Assembly: GCA_026874595.1 (NCBI GenBank)
Contig: CM049317.1
Span: forward strand, 68,508,118 to 68,572,117
DNA length: 64,000 bases
Direction: 5' to 3'
DNA from: Sipunculus nudus
Lineage: Eukaryota > Annelida > Sipuncula > Golfingiida > Sipunculidae
Positions 1 to 10,224 of the stretch are shown in pieces; the first letter of the stretch is position 1; each line of letters begins with the position of its first letter. The translations under genes were made by a program, and so were the position numbers. The notes under the pieces are model-generated. The model had not been told where the DNA came from. It made no database searches and worked only from the letters and a program-made list of their open reading frames with translations.

Positions 1-138
1 GAAAAACTCATTACTGCCATTACTATATTATAATGATACAATAAAAATAAGAATTCTCATTACACTAATCTATCGGAATTCTTCTTATTATACTTTTTAA
101 TTTTAACATTTGTTTTTATAAATGGCTTTTTTTTATAG

Positions 139-3100
139 TTCCAGGCCTGGACCTACTCAACCTCTCCCCCACTATACAGATGGCGATGTTGGTGTCGCTG
201 GTTATTGTGTTGCTAGTTGGAGCTGGGGTTGTCACTCGACTGTAAGTGTATGACGTCATCAGTCATAACTAGTTATAAATCATAACTTGTTACTACGTCA
301 ACCACAAAAACCGTAGCTGCAGTGAGCCTTCTTTAAGTATTGTTATGTACCTTAAGCGAAAGAAATATTCCAAGCTGTGCATCAACAATGATGTGCATTA
401 ATGTGTTAAACATTGCCGCTTCTTGGTTCTAATTAGGAGCGCAATTTCCTTTGGCTGTGTCCGGGGGGGGGGGGGGACCCAAACACACAGGCCCTTGCTT
501 TGAATCATACCATTTTGAAAAACGCCTATCCCCATTTTCGCAATATATAGTTTTACAATAAAATTTCTCGTTTCTGGCACAGGGCCAAGAATTAGACCAA
601 CGACAGCGGGTTTCCTGGTGTAATCAGGTCAGCGAGAGCCGCGGGTGTCGCATGTTTAAAATTAGAGTTGGATGCACAATGCAATATCACGCTCTCATTG
701 GTCCGATTACAATTCCTTGCTCTGTGCGCACCCTGGTGTTCTTACCCAGAAAATCTTGCCATACAAAGCAGCGGTTACATGAAAAGATGCTTGGACGACT
801 GCATTGTGTAACCGCTGCATAAGAAGCTTTTTTTTATTTGTTTTCGATTGAATGTTGATGACTGGGTATCTTAAGCACGTTGGAGCACCATTTTATTGCT
901 CCGACTTTAACGCCGTTGCCGGTATCGGCACCACGGCGATCATCAGATAACTGACGCTCATTAGGGTTCTAGCTGTAACTATTTCTAATAAACACAACAA
1001 ATCAACGTTACGAAAAAGAAACAGAACTTTCGAAACACATTTGGACCATAAAGAGAAAGAAAATACAATATTCAATTAACTGGGAAATAAGCCGGCGCTC
1101 TAACACAGTGAAACTAACCCCGGATCAATGCAACCTCTGTATGAAGGAGAAATACAGCATATTACATCACAAAACCGACAAGTCAATAATCGTATTAAAC
1201 AGGCGTATAACGAATAAGTTTCAAAATGCCGACACCTGAAACTACCGAACCGTGCAAAGAGAAAGTAACCGTAACAGCTGGTTCCCCCACGAGCGTCAGT
1301 TAATAACACGATGCTCCAATGTGCTTAACATTTAAATATACATGCGAGAGTTCCATTCTCATTTATATCAAGAAATCCTCTACTTGCGTATTGTTAAACT
1401 GCCATATAGCTCATCTGGTGGCACGATTGACTTCACTCAGGACCCTGCTTATAATTCTCTCATGATCAAAGCCATATCTGTAGAATGGTGCAATAAATAA
1501 ACTGCCATGTTTTGCTTAACAGTGTGATCAGACGCATAAAAAGGAGTAAAACATATGACGTGACGTCGTGCAAAGACCAAGATACAGTCAGTCTACTTCC
1601 AAAGGTGAGTACATCTAATCAGTAATGAAAATCGTTACTATTCTAGCTTTCGACGGAAACCTGCGGCAGCTACACCCATGCATCTTGTTTTCCATATGCA
1701 AATCAGTTCAGCTCACACCGGAATATGGCATAAATCCTATAATAATAATAGAATGATGGGTTAGATCTGAGGGAACGTTCACTGACTTTCATAGTACATA
1801 TTGGTACTTTAAGGTGTTTAGTTAAGTATTACTTATTATTGATAATATTCAAAGAAACAGGCTTTCAATGCTCCGAGCATTGTTATATGTCTAAACTGGT
1901 CACAAAAATGTTCCTTATATTCCAGTAAATCAGTTTAAGTCAAGTTTGGAAAAATACCGAAAAATATCGATGTATGATAACAATACTGCGATACACAGTA
2001 TTTGAATTACTTTATTGTAAATGTCGATGTATCGATAATATCGGGTACCACAACACAATAATATTAGCATACAAATTGTATGCAGTAAGACGGTATCACA
2101 TTATTTATGGAAATGAAGGCGCATGCTTATCAACCTGACCATGCAGTCCGCACCTGCAGTCTTGTACAAGTTTTCCATTTTTTTTACAAGGGAAATCTAT
2201 GTATATTAATCTCTTATTGGTGGTTTCAAAATGCTGCTGTAAGGAAACGGTGCATAACATGGTGTTTAAGCGTGCCAGAGTTCAGTTCTTACATTTACAA
2301 AATATACTTAATTTTTTGTTACGGAGGTAAGCGCCTCTAATTTTTAATGCTTATATTTTTTCACATTGTCCTAGAGAAGGATCGGTTCATTGAATTAGCT
2401 GTGCCGTTTACAGGTCAGGGGCGTTATTTGTAAATTCTTCTCTTTTCATAGAATAAAAGTTCACCGGCACCAATACCAAGGAAAAGTATTTTTCGGGCGC
2501 CTTCAAACACTGTCAAAAATTCACGCTCCTCTGGGTCGGGAGGATCTTTTCAGTCATTTGCAGGTAGGTATACACAATGCAATTACAACACTTTAACACT
2601 GCTCCATTTGTACACCTTAATTCCTTTGATTTCTCATGCAGTCATTATCCTCGTCACTAGCGCAGTGTTTGCTTTTTAATGCTAAATTTTTTTAACGTAA
2701 AGGTGTAAGATTCATCATAGATTCAGTGTCCTTTAATTTGATATATTTATTCTTACAATCATTACGTCAGGTATATCATCTATTCTTGCAATGGGACGAG
2801 ACTGATGCTGTTTTGCTTAACATCTACAAGTAACAGGTACAGGACCATTCGGGGAATCATATTCGAATTAATGATTGAATAACTCATTATCACACAGTCC
2901 ATGTCCTAGTTTCAAGAAGAGATTTAAACTGAAAAAAAAATGATTATCGACCAGAGTAAAAATCTAGCGACAAAATAAAACAAGATTCGTGACCCCATGA
3001 GTGAACACGGTGTTACGTGGCCCCACTTGGCACTCCGAGCAGTCCTGCAGATATATTGACAAAAATATTGTCAAGGATCCATTAAAGTTCTTATTGATAA

Positions 3101-3193
3101 TTGCCGGGTTAATAAACGATGGATTTTCGTCACATATCCTGTTCAACATAAACAGTAAATCCTCGTTCCTTTGCCATCCATTCACTCGCCACT

Positions 3194-3259
<66 letters not shown>

Positions 3260-4208
3260 TATATAAATGATTAATTAAAAACTAAAAATCGCAACCCCCA
3301 GCCCCGTGTACTGTCCATGAAGTATAATCAAAACTCTCGGGGATCCAGTTATGACGATAACGATCCATGAATACACAAAATGTAATTTTGAAACGGTTAA
3401 ACATATCGTTTTTTTTTTAGATGAAGAATTACGAGAACGACACGTGCCCTACTCTGCCCAGAACAACTATCAGCACACGGACCCCTACCAGCAGGACCAA
3501 CAAAACTACACAGACAACTATGGTGAAAACTACGACTACTTGAATGAATACGAAAACTACGGCGCTGAAGATAACAGTGGTGAACAATGGAACTATGATT
3601 CCAATTATTATAACACACAGGGGCAAGATGTGCATGGTAATCCTGAACAAAATTACGACACTCAAAATGACTATAATAATGGTGAATATAATGGTTATGG
3701 CTACAACGATACAGGCGATAACTATAGGGTTAATAGTTATATGGATGCCCAACAAAACTATGGGGCACGAGAACTCTCTCCGCAGCAGAATATAGCACGG
3801 CCAGCCCCACCACCTTCGAAGCATTTGTTCCAAAACCAATCCCCGCAAGGATCGCCTTCCAGAAATTATGCCCAAAACACTGGCCATTTCCCACAAAACA
3901 ATATGGCCGCGCCTAATATTCAGCAGGCTTCATATCAGAATGAAGCGACCGGAATTCCCGCAGCAGCGCCACCGCCGCCTCCCCCTCCACCACCACCGCC
4001 GTCAGCTACTCCAGCTCCGCCTGCGCCAATGCATCCAGCTCCGCCTGCGCCCATGCATCAAGCTCCACCCGCGCCCCGGTTCCCGGCTCAACCAGGGCCC
4101 CGGGCCCCGCCTCCACCCGATCCCCTGTCCGGCGGAGGTGGCCCCGATGCTTTCTTGGCGCAGATCCGGGCCAGGCGTGTTGCTAGCTCGCATCAGAATT
4201 TTCTGTAA
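139..4208 (+). CDS. Single-pass membrane protein with N/Q/Y-rich, polyproline, WH2-like cytoplasmic tail (3' part of gene)
   Basis: Four exons can be joined with matching phases: 139-241, 1523-1604, 2452-2563 and 3421-4208, ending in TAA. Acceptors are ttttatag, tgcttaacag, tcttttcatag and a T-tract plus ag; donors are gtaagt, gtgagt and gtaggt. Together they give 360 residues. Exon 139-241 encodes a hydrophobic helix (LVSLVIVLLVGAGVV) and the next exon begins with the basic stop-transfer run VIRRIKRSK, so the tail is probably cytoplasmic. A Ser/Pro/Lys linker follows, then about 110 residues very rich in Asn, Tyr, Gln, Asp and Gly. Next come an 11-Pro run, two APPAPMH repeats and a C-terminus with DAFLAQIRARR, which resembles a divergent WH2 actin-binding helix (LxxQIR). 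The ectodomain must lie left of the window, since the first exon opens in mid-codon. I do not recognise the family. Actin or profilin binding is inference from polyproline and the WH2-like motif. The exon structure is well supported. Confidence 0.78.
588..650 (+). repeat. Isolated fragment related to the 32-bp satellite
   Basis: About two diverged units: GACCAACGACAGCGGG followed by GGTGTAATCAG, then a second unit with GCGAGAGCCGCGGG. The same words make up the large array at 18886-22049. The order and spacing match two adjacent monomers. Confidence 0.6.
871..1328. mobile_element. MITE-like element with terminal inverted repeats and TTAA ends
   Basis: The left end TTAAGCACGTTGGAGCACC is mirrored at the right end as GATGCTCCAATGTGCTTAA, with inverted similarity over about 29 bases and several mismatches. 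TTAA at both extremities (871-874 and 1325-1328) could be the target duplication or part of the repeat. The interior (about 400 bp) codes for nothing I recognise. TTAA targets are used by piggyBac and Kolobok elements, but the termini do not identify the superfamily. Confidence 0.5.
3195..3266. repeat. (AT)n microsatellite
   Basis: About 30 AT dinucleotides inside the last intron of the membrane-protein gene. The long Tyr-Ile reading frame across it is spurious. Confidence 0.95.
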
Positions 4209-4879
4209 TGGGTGTGCTTCTGGCTAGTAGCAAGAAATGCTTTAAGTCTGGAATGAAGCATAGATGCAGAGAGTGTAGTCAAAATCATATTATGAAACTG
4301 GGTTACTTTCCTCTGTATCTGACAAGCAGAATTGGGCGATATATTGGTATATTTCATTTCAAGGTGTTTTCGAGACAGATATCGGAACACTGGTATTGTG
4401 GTAATCTTCTGTTTTTAGTTTTCGCTGTATTACATCTTATGTTTTGCTACGGACAACTAAAAATGGCTTAGCCTGGATGTAAAGGAAGAAACCTCACTTT
4501 TCAAAGACTAGCTGTTCGCATTTAAAAACATATTATAAGCAATGAAGTATATTAACCGAAATGTGCTGAACTAACATGCCTGAGATATAAAGGTCACGTT
4601 AATTTTCCTGGGCCAATATTAAAATGCTGTTTTGTACATTTATTATCATCTGAATTATGATGTGTATTTCCAGACCTATGGCCAAGCTCTGTAGTATAGG
4701 TTCTTCTCGGTCCCACTTTCCCCGTTGCATTTCAAAGCATATTACCAAACAGGATAACATCACGTGATCACCCCTGTAACATGTAAAACAGGGTTAATGA
4801 ACATTAAATAGCTGTATGGTATTTAGGTGTGTATTGTTTTCTGTGTCGCCTAAATATGTGTTCTGCATGTGTTTCTGTT

Positions 4880-4901
4880 AATAAAACTATATGGTAATAA
4901 A
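4880..4901 (+). terminator. Two polyadenylation signals of the membrane-protein gene
   Basis: AATAAA occurs at 4880-4885 and again at 4896-4901, about 670 bases after the stop at 4208, followed by a T/G-rich stretch. This is a plausible 3' end of the mRNA. No stronger signal is seen nearer the stop. Confidence 0.45.
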
Positions 4902-5122
4902 TATTTTGTTCCCATACCCGAAATATCAATATGAGGTTTTTAATTCACGCTGTATATAAATGTATATTAAATTTCTCTGACAATTGACCGTGGACCTGAG
5001 GATGTGAAAGGATGATTTTTACATATCAACTAAATCTTTTATGAACTCGGCGATACAAAAACAAATTTTCCCAAATTATTTAACGTTAATAAAAAGCTCC
5101 CACACAAGCGAATACATCCGCC

Positions 5123-5227
5123 AATTTTACTCGAACAAAACATGGTCACGCCTAATGTTCAGCATGCAGGCTTCATATCAGACTGAAGCAACCGGATTTT
5201 CCACCGGAGCGCCATCTTTGCCAGGAT
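5123..5227 (+). pseudogene. Decayed duplicate of part of the membrane-protein last exon
   Basis: Bases here match 3885-3990 closely: both contain CCTAATRTTCAGCA, GGCTTCATATCAGA, TGAAGC and AACCGGA in the same order, encoding ASYQxEATG. The copy has small insertions (GCATGCAGGCTTC against GCAGGCTTC) and lacks the polyproline tract, breaking off at GCCAGGATAA. It lies 1.2 kb downstream of the parent exon, after the polyadenylation signals. It looks like a local duplication remnant, possibly of a second terminal exon. Confidence 0.65.
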
Positions 5228-5819
5228 AAAAACATTTGTCTTTTTTTTTTTTTTTTGTCATTGGAATGGCTGCTTCATCTTAACTCAGAAGTTATGAACA
5301 GATTTTGATGCACATTTGCGGAGGGTTAGTGTAACAAACTATAAAATATTCGAGGAAATATGGTTCATATTTATAAAGATTCTTAACCCTCGCGAGATAG
5401 GGTAGTTTGTTTACCCCGACTCAGGGATATTGACTTGGAAATACGTGTTTATTAACAGATGTGCAGAATTAAATGCAGCATGAAAAAAAAATCCATCATC
5501 AGATGTTTGAATTAAAGTATAATAATTATTAAAACGTGTCATAATTAGTGGCATCGTTATCAAGAAGCAAAACACTTGTCCAGTAAAAATATGTGACGAA
5601 TGATACCTCTGTATGTGATATTGTGTGTATAGACTTAAAGACAATTGGTTTAAACAATACTTGGCCTGCATATGCTTTCAGATACTGTACTCCGTGCCAA
5701 AGCAATAATTCAATAGATGATTAAACGATCTATCTAACGACCTAGTATTCTAGTTGTGTGTGCGTGATGGCATCCAGTTTTGCCTCTAAATAAGAAACAA
5801 GGGTAAAAAGTAAAGAAAA
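5228..5819. other. Intergenic, nothing recognised
   Basis: AT-rich sequence with a T15 run near 5245. No open frame, repeat or splice-bounded exon that I can support. Confidence 0.5.
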
Positions 5820-6693
5820 GGAAGTGGCTAAACAACCGGCATTGTGCCGGCAGTTTAGTCCACAGGCTAAACAGCCGGCAGGGGAAATTGACCTTGCCAG
5901 CAGTCTACCCCACTGGCTAAACTGCCGGCAAATTAATGTATGCTCTATTAAGACTATTAAGTCTATTTCAGTGTTATACCAATACTCTTTACTTTCCATT
6001 ATCATTATTATTTGGACAATGAGCTGACAATATAGTAATGACTTACCAAATTATCTATTTTGCTGGTCTATATGTAATAAGTATGTTGAGTAATAATGAG
6101 TAGGTCTTAAAAGTACACATTTGTGATGTTTACAGGGTACTTTTATTTACATTTTCTGATAAAAATTGTAATATTTACAGGATAGTTTATAGATTTTGTC
6201 ATAAAAATATACCAGAAATGTGAATGTGTGTCCAGAGACTGTTTATAGTTTATACACTAGTGTGCTTATAAGCAAACAAATAATTAGTGTGGGAAAACAA
6301 ACTCAGGTTATGTCAAAATAATGGCCAAAGGATCAGCTAATTACTTGATCAAAGGTATAATCACACAATCTTACACCACACCCAATTAAAGTTGCTGAGC
6401 CTAGCTATTGTGTTGTGAGATGATGCAAGAAATATCCACACCAAATAGCATTTCTTAAGAAAAGGCTATCAAAATATCTAATTTGGTAAGTCAGCACTAT
6501 ATTGTCAGCTCATTGTCAAAATGATAATGAAAAGTATAGAGAATCACACTGAAATAGAGCATACAATGTTACATTCATTTGCCAACAGTTCAGCCAGTGG
6601 GCTATAGACTCAAGGGCAAGGTTAGTATTCCCTGCCGGCTGTTTAGCCTGTGGACTAAACTGCCGGCACCCTGCCGGCTGTTTTGCCACTTCC
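5820..6693. mobile_element. Mutator-like MITE with long terminal inverted repeats
   Basis: The element starts GGAAGTGGCTAAAC and ends GTTTTGCCACTTCC. Inverted similarity extends about 225 bases inward on each side: GCCGGCAGTTTAG and CAGTTTAGTC blocks, then GACAATGAGCTGACAATATAG at 6015 mirrored near 6510. The flanks are taaagaaaa (5811-5819) and tgaagaaaa (6694-6702), a 9-base target duplication with one mismatch. Long inverted repeats plus a 9-bp duplication are typical of Mutator-like elements. The central 400 bp are AT-rich with no transposase. Confidence 0.75.
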
Positions 6694-6778
6694 TGAAGAA
6701 AAACAATCATATGATTCATAGTAACGATATCATTCACTTTATTATTCATGACAAAGGAATGCACGTTTTGGTTTGCAG

Positions 6779-7930
6779 TTTTTAGCTCAGCTGACTGAAA
6801 CTCATCTGAGCTATAGCGATCACTCTGTCCGTCGTCTAGCTGTCCGTGTGACCGTCCGTCTGTCCGTTAACAGGGCACAAATCTTAACCGCTGGACCTAG
6901 AAACATCATAATAAAACCCATGGTCCATAAAACAATCTCCTTGGAAATCTGAAATTAGGTCACTGTGACCTATATCCTTTGAGCTATTGGGCTCGAAAGT
7001 ACCCCCCCCCCCTAATAATTAAAATATGATACAAAAGCTCCAGTATCTGAATAAATTATATATTGATTATAATGATTATTTCCATGTATATTGATCATGG
7101 ACTGTTTCATCATTTCCTGAAGACTGGTGGCGCCACCTTTTCTAATTTTTACGCAATTTTTTTTATCTATCTGCAGATGAAGTAGTTCATCCAATACAGG
7201 GCACACATCGTAACCGTTACACCTAGAAACTTCTTACTACACATCCAGGGAGGTCTTAGGCAAATCTCCTTGGAAATCTGAAATAAGGTCATGGTGACCT
7301 ATATTTTGCGAACTAAAGGCGGAAAACATGTCAGTCCGACGGGACACAAATTGTATCCGCCAGGCTTAGATTCTTCTAGCACGACATGCAGGCAGGTCCT
7401 AGGTAAATCTGCATGGAAACCTGAAATTAGGTCATGGTAACCTATATTTTGTGAACTGTGGGCCAAACACGTGATTTTAAAACCCTGAAAATCAGATGGG
7501 CACAAATTGTGTCTGCTAACCCTAGAATGTTATTATGTAATATACAGGGAAGTCTTGGGCAATCTCCATGGAAACCTGAAATTAGGTCATGGTGACCTTG
7601 TTACTGGCCAAAAACATTTTAAGCGCCCAGTCAGACAGGGTACAACTTTTACTGTTGGACCTAGAATCTTCGGTCTTGACATCCAGGAATGTCCTTCAAA
7701 AATGTGAAAAGTTACCTTTTGGCTCAGCTGACTGCAAACAAAAAGGCTATATTTCATGGGAATAGCTGGACAAATTATCATGACAATTTTTCTTGTTGAT
7801 TTTGAAGGACTTTTGCAGTCCTACAGTTGAATGGGGATACCACCTACATAATGTGGCATTCAGATAATAAAATTCCTTTTGTGAATGTCTCCCTAGTCAG
7901 CTGAGCGTCAAGACCAATGGGTCACTTGTT
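6779..7930. mobile_element. Non-autonomous interspersed repeat (TTTAGCTCAGCTGA family), copy 1
   Basis: The left end is tttttagctcagctgactg with CATCTGAGCTATAGCGATCAC and a CCGTC-rich stretch. The right end is agtcagctgagcgtcaaga followed by CAATGGGTCACTTGTT. The subterminal AGCTCAGCTGACT and AGTCAGCTGAGCG form an inverted pair. The interior is tandem: GGGCACAAATC-type words recur at about 6875, 7200, 7343, 7500 and 7640, so one long unit (about 330 bp) is followed by short units (about 145-155 bp). No protein is encoded. Confidence 0.75.
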
Positions 7931-8605
7931 TGTTTATATCTTTAACAAATTGGCCCTTCAAGTAATACATTTTAAAGATTAGATTTTGTGTAGAATAATA
8001 AAAAATAATCAATTATTATTCAAATATGATTTTAATTAAATTTATTACTTTGTGAAAATTAAGTAATTTGTAATAGTAATTGAAATGGTTTCTTTTCAAT
8101 GTTATTGGCCCCAGCCCTGCGGGTCGCATGTCGGACTTAAATGTATACCGCCAGATAAGATAAACTCGCTTATAATGCTCACATTGTGCCCAATGTGTCA
8201 CAAATCATCGCTGATATACAAGGATCGAAGATGGCCAAAGGACATGTTAGATGAAGCAGAAAAAAAAAAGAAAAAAAAAGGTGTACACTCAGTACAAGTT
8301 TGGTGGGCTTGGGCAGTTAGTAAGTAACGTCAATGTAACACTGAAGGTTTAATTACTAGAATTTAAAGTAACTTATAGGGATAAAGTTAAAACATATGAA
8401 ATCTACCAGGTACAAGTGACTAAATATTTGTATCCAAAATTATATAAATTACGAGTGTATCCCTGGGGTCGTAGGTTCCCCATGCATCACATGAATCCAT
8501 GCATGTTAATGAGTAAGATAATACTACTGCGATAGTTTTCCATGACAATTCCTCACTCAATTATGCAAGCATACCAAGAGCGGATCTTAATTAATCTATA
8601 TTTAT

Positions 8606-8659
<54 letters not shown>

Positions 8660-8950
8660 CCCTCAATTACTTGTATCTCACATTTCAATTATAATGATAT
8701 TTGTTGAGATTAAAGCAGACATACCTTACAACAAAAATATAATTTGTTTGTATCTATATGCGATTTTATAAATTCGCCACCAGATATGATACAAGTGTCG
8801 GGAACCATGTGTCCTTTGATGTAACGGTTAAGCGATTATTGCGATTGACATTAGTAAATATATATTACATATAACAAATACATTACATACAGCGTAAGTG
8901 ACTAAACGGGCTTTAAAATTCAGTCAGTGAGACAAGTATTTGTTTCGCAA
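7931..8950. other. Intergenic, AT-rich, with (AT)n at 8609-8656
   Basis: No gene signal seen. An A-rich stretch at about 8261-8280 and an AT microsatellite of about 24 repeats are present. Confidence 0.6.
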
Positions 8951-8954
8951 CAGG

Positions 8955-9119
8955 ATGGAAGAGAGTGTTTACTTATACAGAGATGATCCTGTAATAGAAT
9001 TAAACGTTGATCCTGTAATAGATTTAAACGTAAATTCTGAAAAAGAATTAAACATAGATTTTGTTATAGAATTAGACGTAGATTCTGTAATAGAATTAAA
9101 CGTAGATTATGTAATATAA
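8955..9119 (+). CDS. Short ORF of octapeptide repeats over a minisatellite (doubtful gene)
   Basis: An ATG after a possible acceptor (gcaacag) opens 54 codons. After MEESVYLYRD the protein is repeats of D(P/S)VIELNV, because the underlying DNA unit is 24 bases, a multiple of three. It ends at TAA, where one unit has mutated (GTAATATAA). The repeat continues downstream without coding. There is no homologue I know of. It may be only a minisatellite that happens to be open on one strand. Confidence 0.2.
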   Translation: MEESVYLYRDDPVIELNVDPVIDLNVNSEKELNIDFVIELDVDSVIELNVDYVI

Positions 9120-9285
9120 TTTACCGTAGATCCTATAATAAAATTAAACGTAAATTTTGTAATATAATTAAACGTAGATTCTGTAATAGAATAAAACGTA
9201 GATTCTGTAATATAATAAAACTTAGATTCTGTAAAAGAATTAAACGTAGATTCTGTAATAGAATTTAACGTAGATTCTCTTTCAC
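8980..9285. repeat. 24-bp minisatellite, about 12-13 units
   Basis: The unit is close to GATTCTGTAATAGAATTAAA plus CGTA. Successive units differ at one to four positions, and the spacing stays at 24 bases throughout. Confidence 0.9.
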
Positions 9286-9300
9286 AAATGATACAAGTGA

Positions 9301-10224
9301 TGTGCGTTGCTACACTTAATGTATACACCTGATATAATTTTTAGCAAGCTTGATCTGTCTTACTGAAAAATGTGCACACCTGCCAATGAAATGACTTAAT
9401 TTTTATAAAATACAGTATTAATAAAAAAAATTAGTTCTTTTCCCAAACACTATAAATTTTACTTTACTTTAAATTTAATAAAATGACTGAATGTGAAATG
9501 AAACGGAATTGAAATTCTCAACTGCATGACTCCCCAGTAACGGAACAGTCAGGCCTAAACAGGTTCATTATTAGGCACTCATGGGTGGGGCGGGTTCCTT
9601 CAAATTGCCCCCGCCAATTAGAGCTTAATGAACATACTCGAGAGTAAGTACCCTTCATATGAACCATGGTAAGTAATTAAGTGATTAAGAGGGCGCAACC
9701 TCAACGTGTATTTAATGAAAATTCATGTGGTTACTTGTCTTTAATAAATTGTGGACGCCACAAGTCCGAAAGAAAGGGATTCCTCGAGTATAAGTAATTA
9801 AAATCGCCAGAACGCTTCACCTCTTTCGAGGAACCTTTTAAGTTCAGATCGGCTTTTGGGTGCATTACATATTGCGGTCTTGCCAAGTAATTACGCAATT
9901 AAGAAGAATTTGACTCATAAGCTGATTTTCATATTTGCCAAAGCGAGGCATAATATTGCATCAATATTATTTGTATAAAGGATTTCACACGTTTCCGGAG
10001 AGAATACGTTTGATTACTGAATTACTAGCCCAGTATCCCGCAATAAACAAAATCGTGTTGCATTGTAAAGTATAAGCCAGAGGCACACTTCACAGGAACC
10101 AGCTTCAAGATCGTAATTTATATACGTCGCTATAGCTGCAAGGAACGGGTATTTAGAAACCGGAGTTGGAGGCGGACTGGTTAAATCAGCCAGTCACCGA
10201 AGTTTATCATCTCCTAGGGGAAAC
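9301..10224. other. Upstream region of the Tctex-1 gene
   Basis: No repeat or ORF recognised. The last 100-200 bases before 10225 probably hold the promoter and 5' leader of the downstream gene. No clear TATA box is seen. Confidence 0.4.

Larger units (their letters stand above)
242..1522. other. Intron of the membrane-protein gene, containing repeat pieces
   Basis: Non-coding. It holds a G13 run (about 464-476), a short fragment related to the 32-bp satellite (about 588-650), a hairpin (770-824) and a probable MITE (871-1328), each listed separately. Reading frames on the minus strand here are short and I see no support for them. Confidence 0.6.

Noticed and set aside
1536-1545. TATA-like CATAAAAAGG as an internal promoter
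   Set aside because: The bases fall inside exon 1523-1604, whose splice sites and phase match both neighbouring exons.
3001-3270. 89-codon frame ending in Tyr-Ile repeats
   Set aside because: It crosses an AT microsatellite within an intron; the same happens at 12112, 28731, 28783 and 35434.
3429-3896. 155-codon hydrophobic minus-strand frame
   Set aside because: It is the antisense shadow of the Asn/Tyr-rich exon; AAT/TAT codons read as Ile/Val on the other strand.
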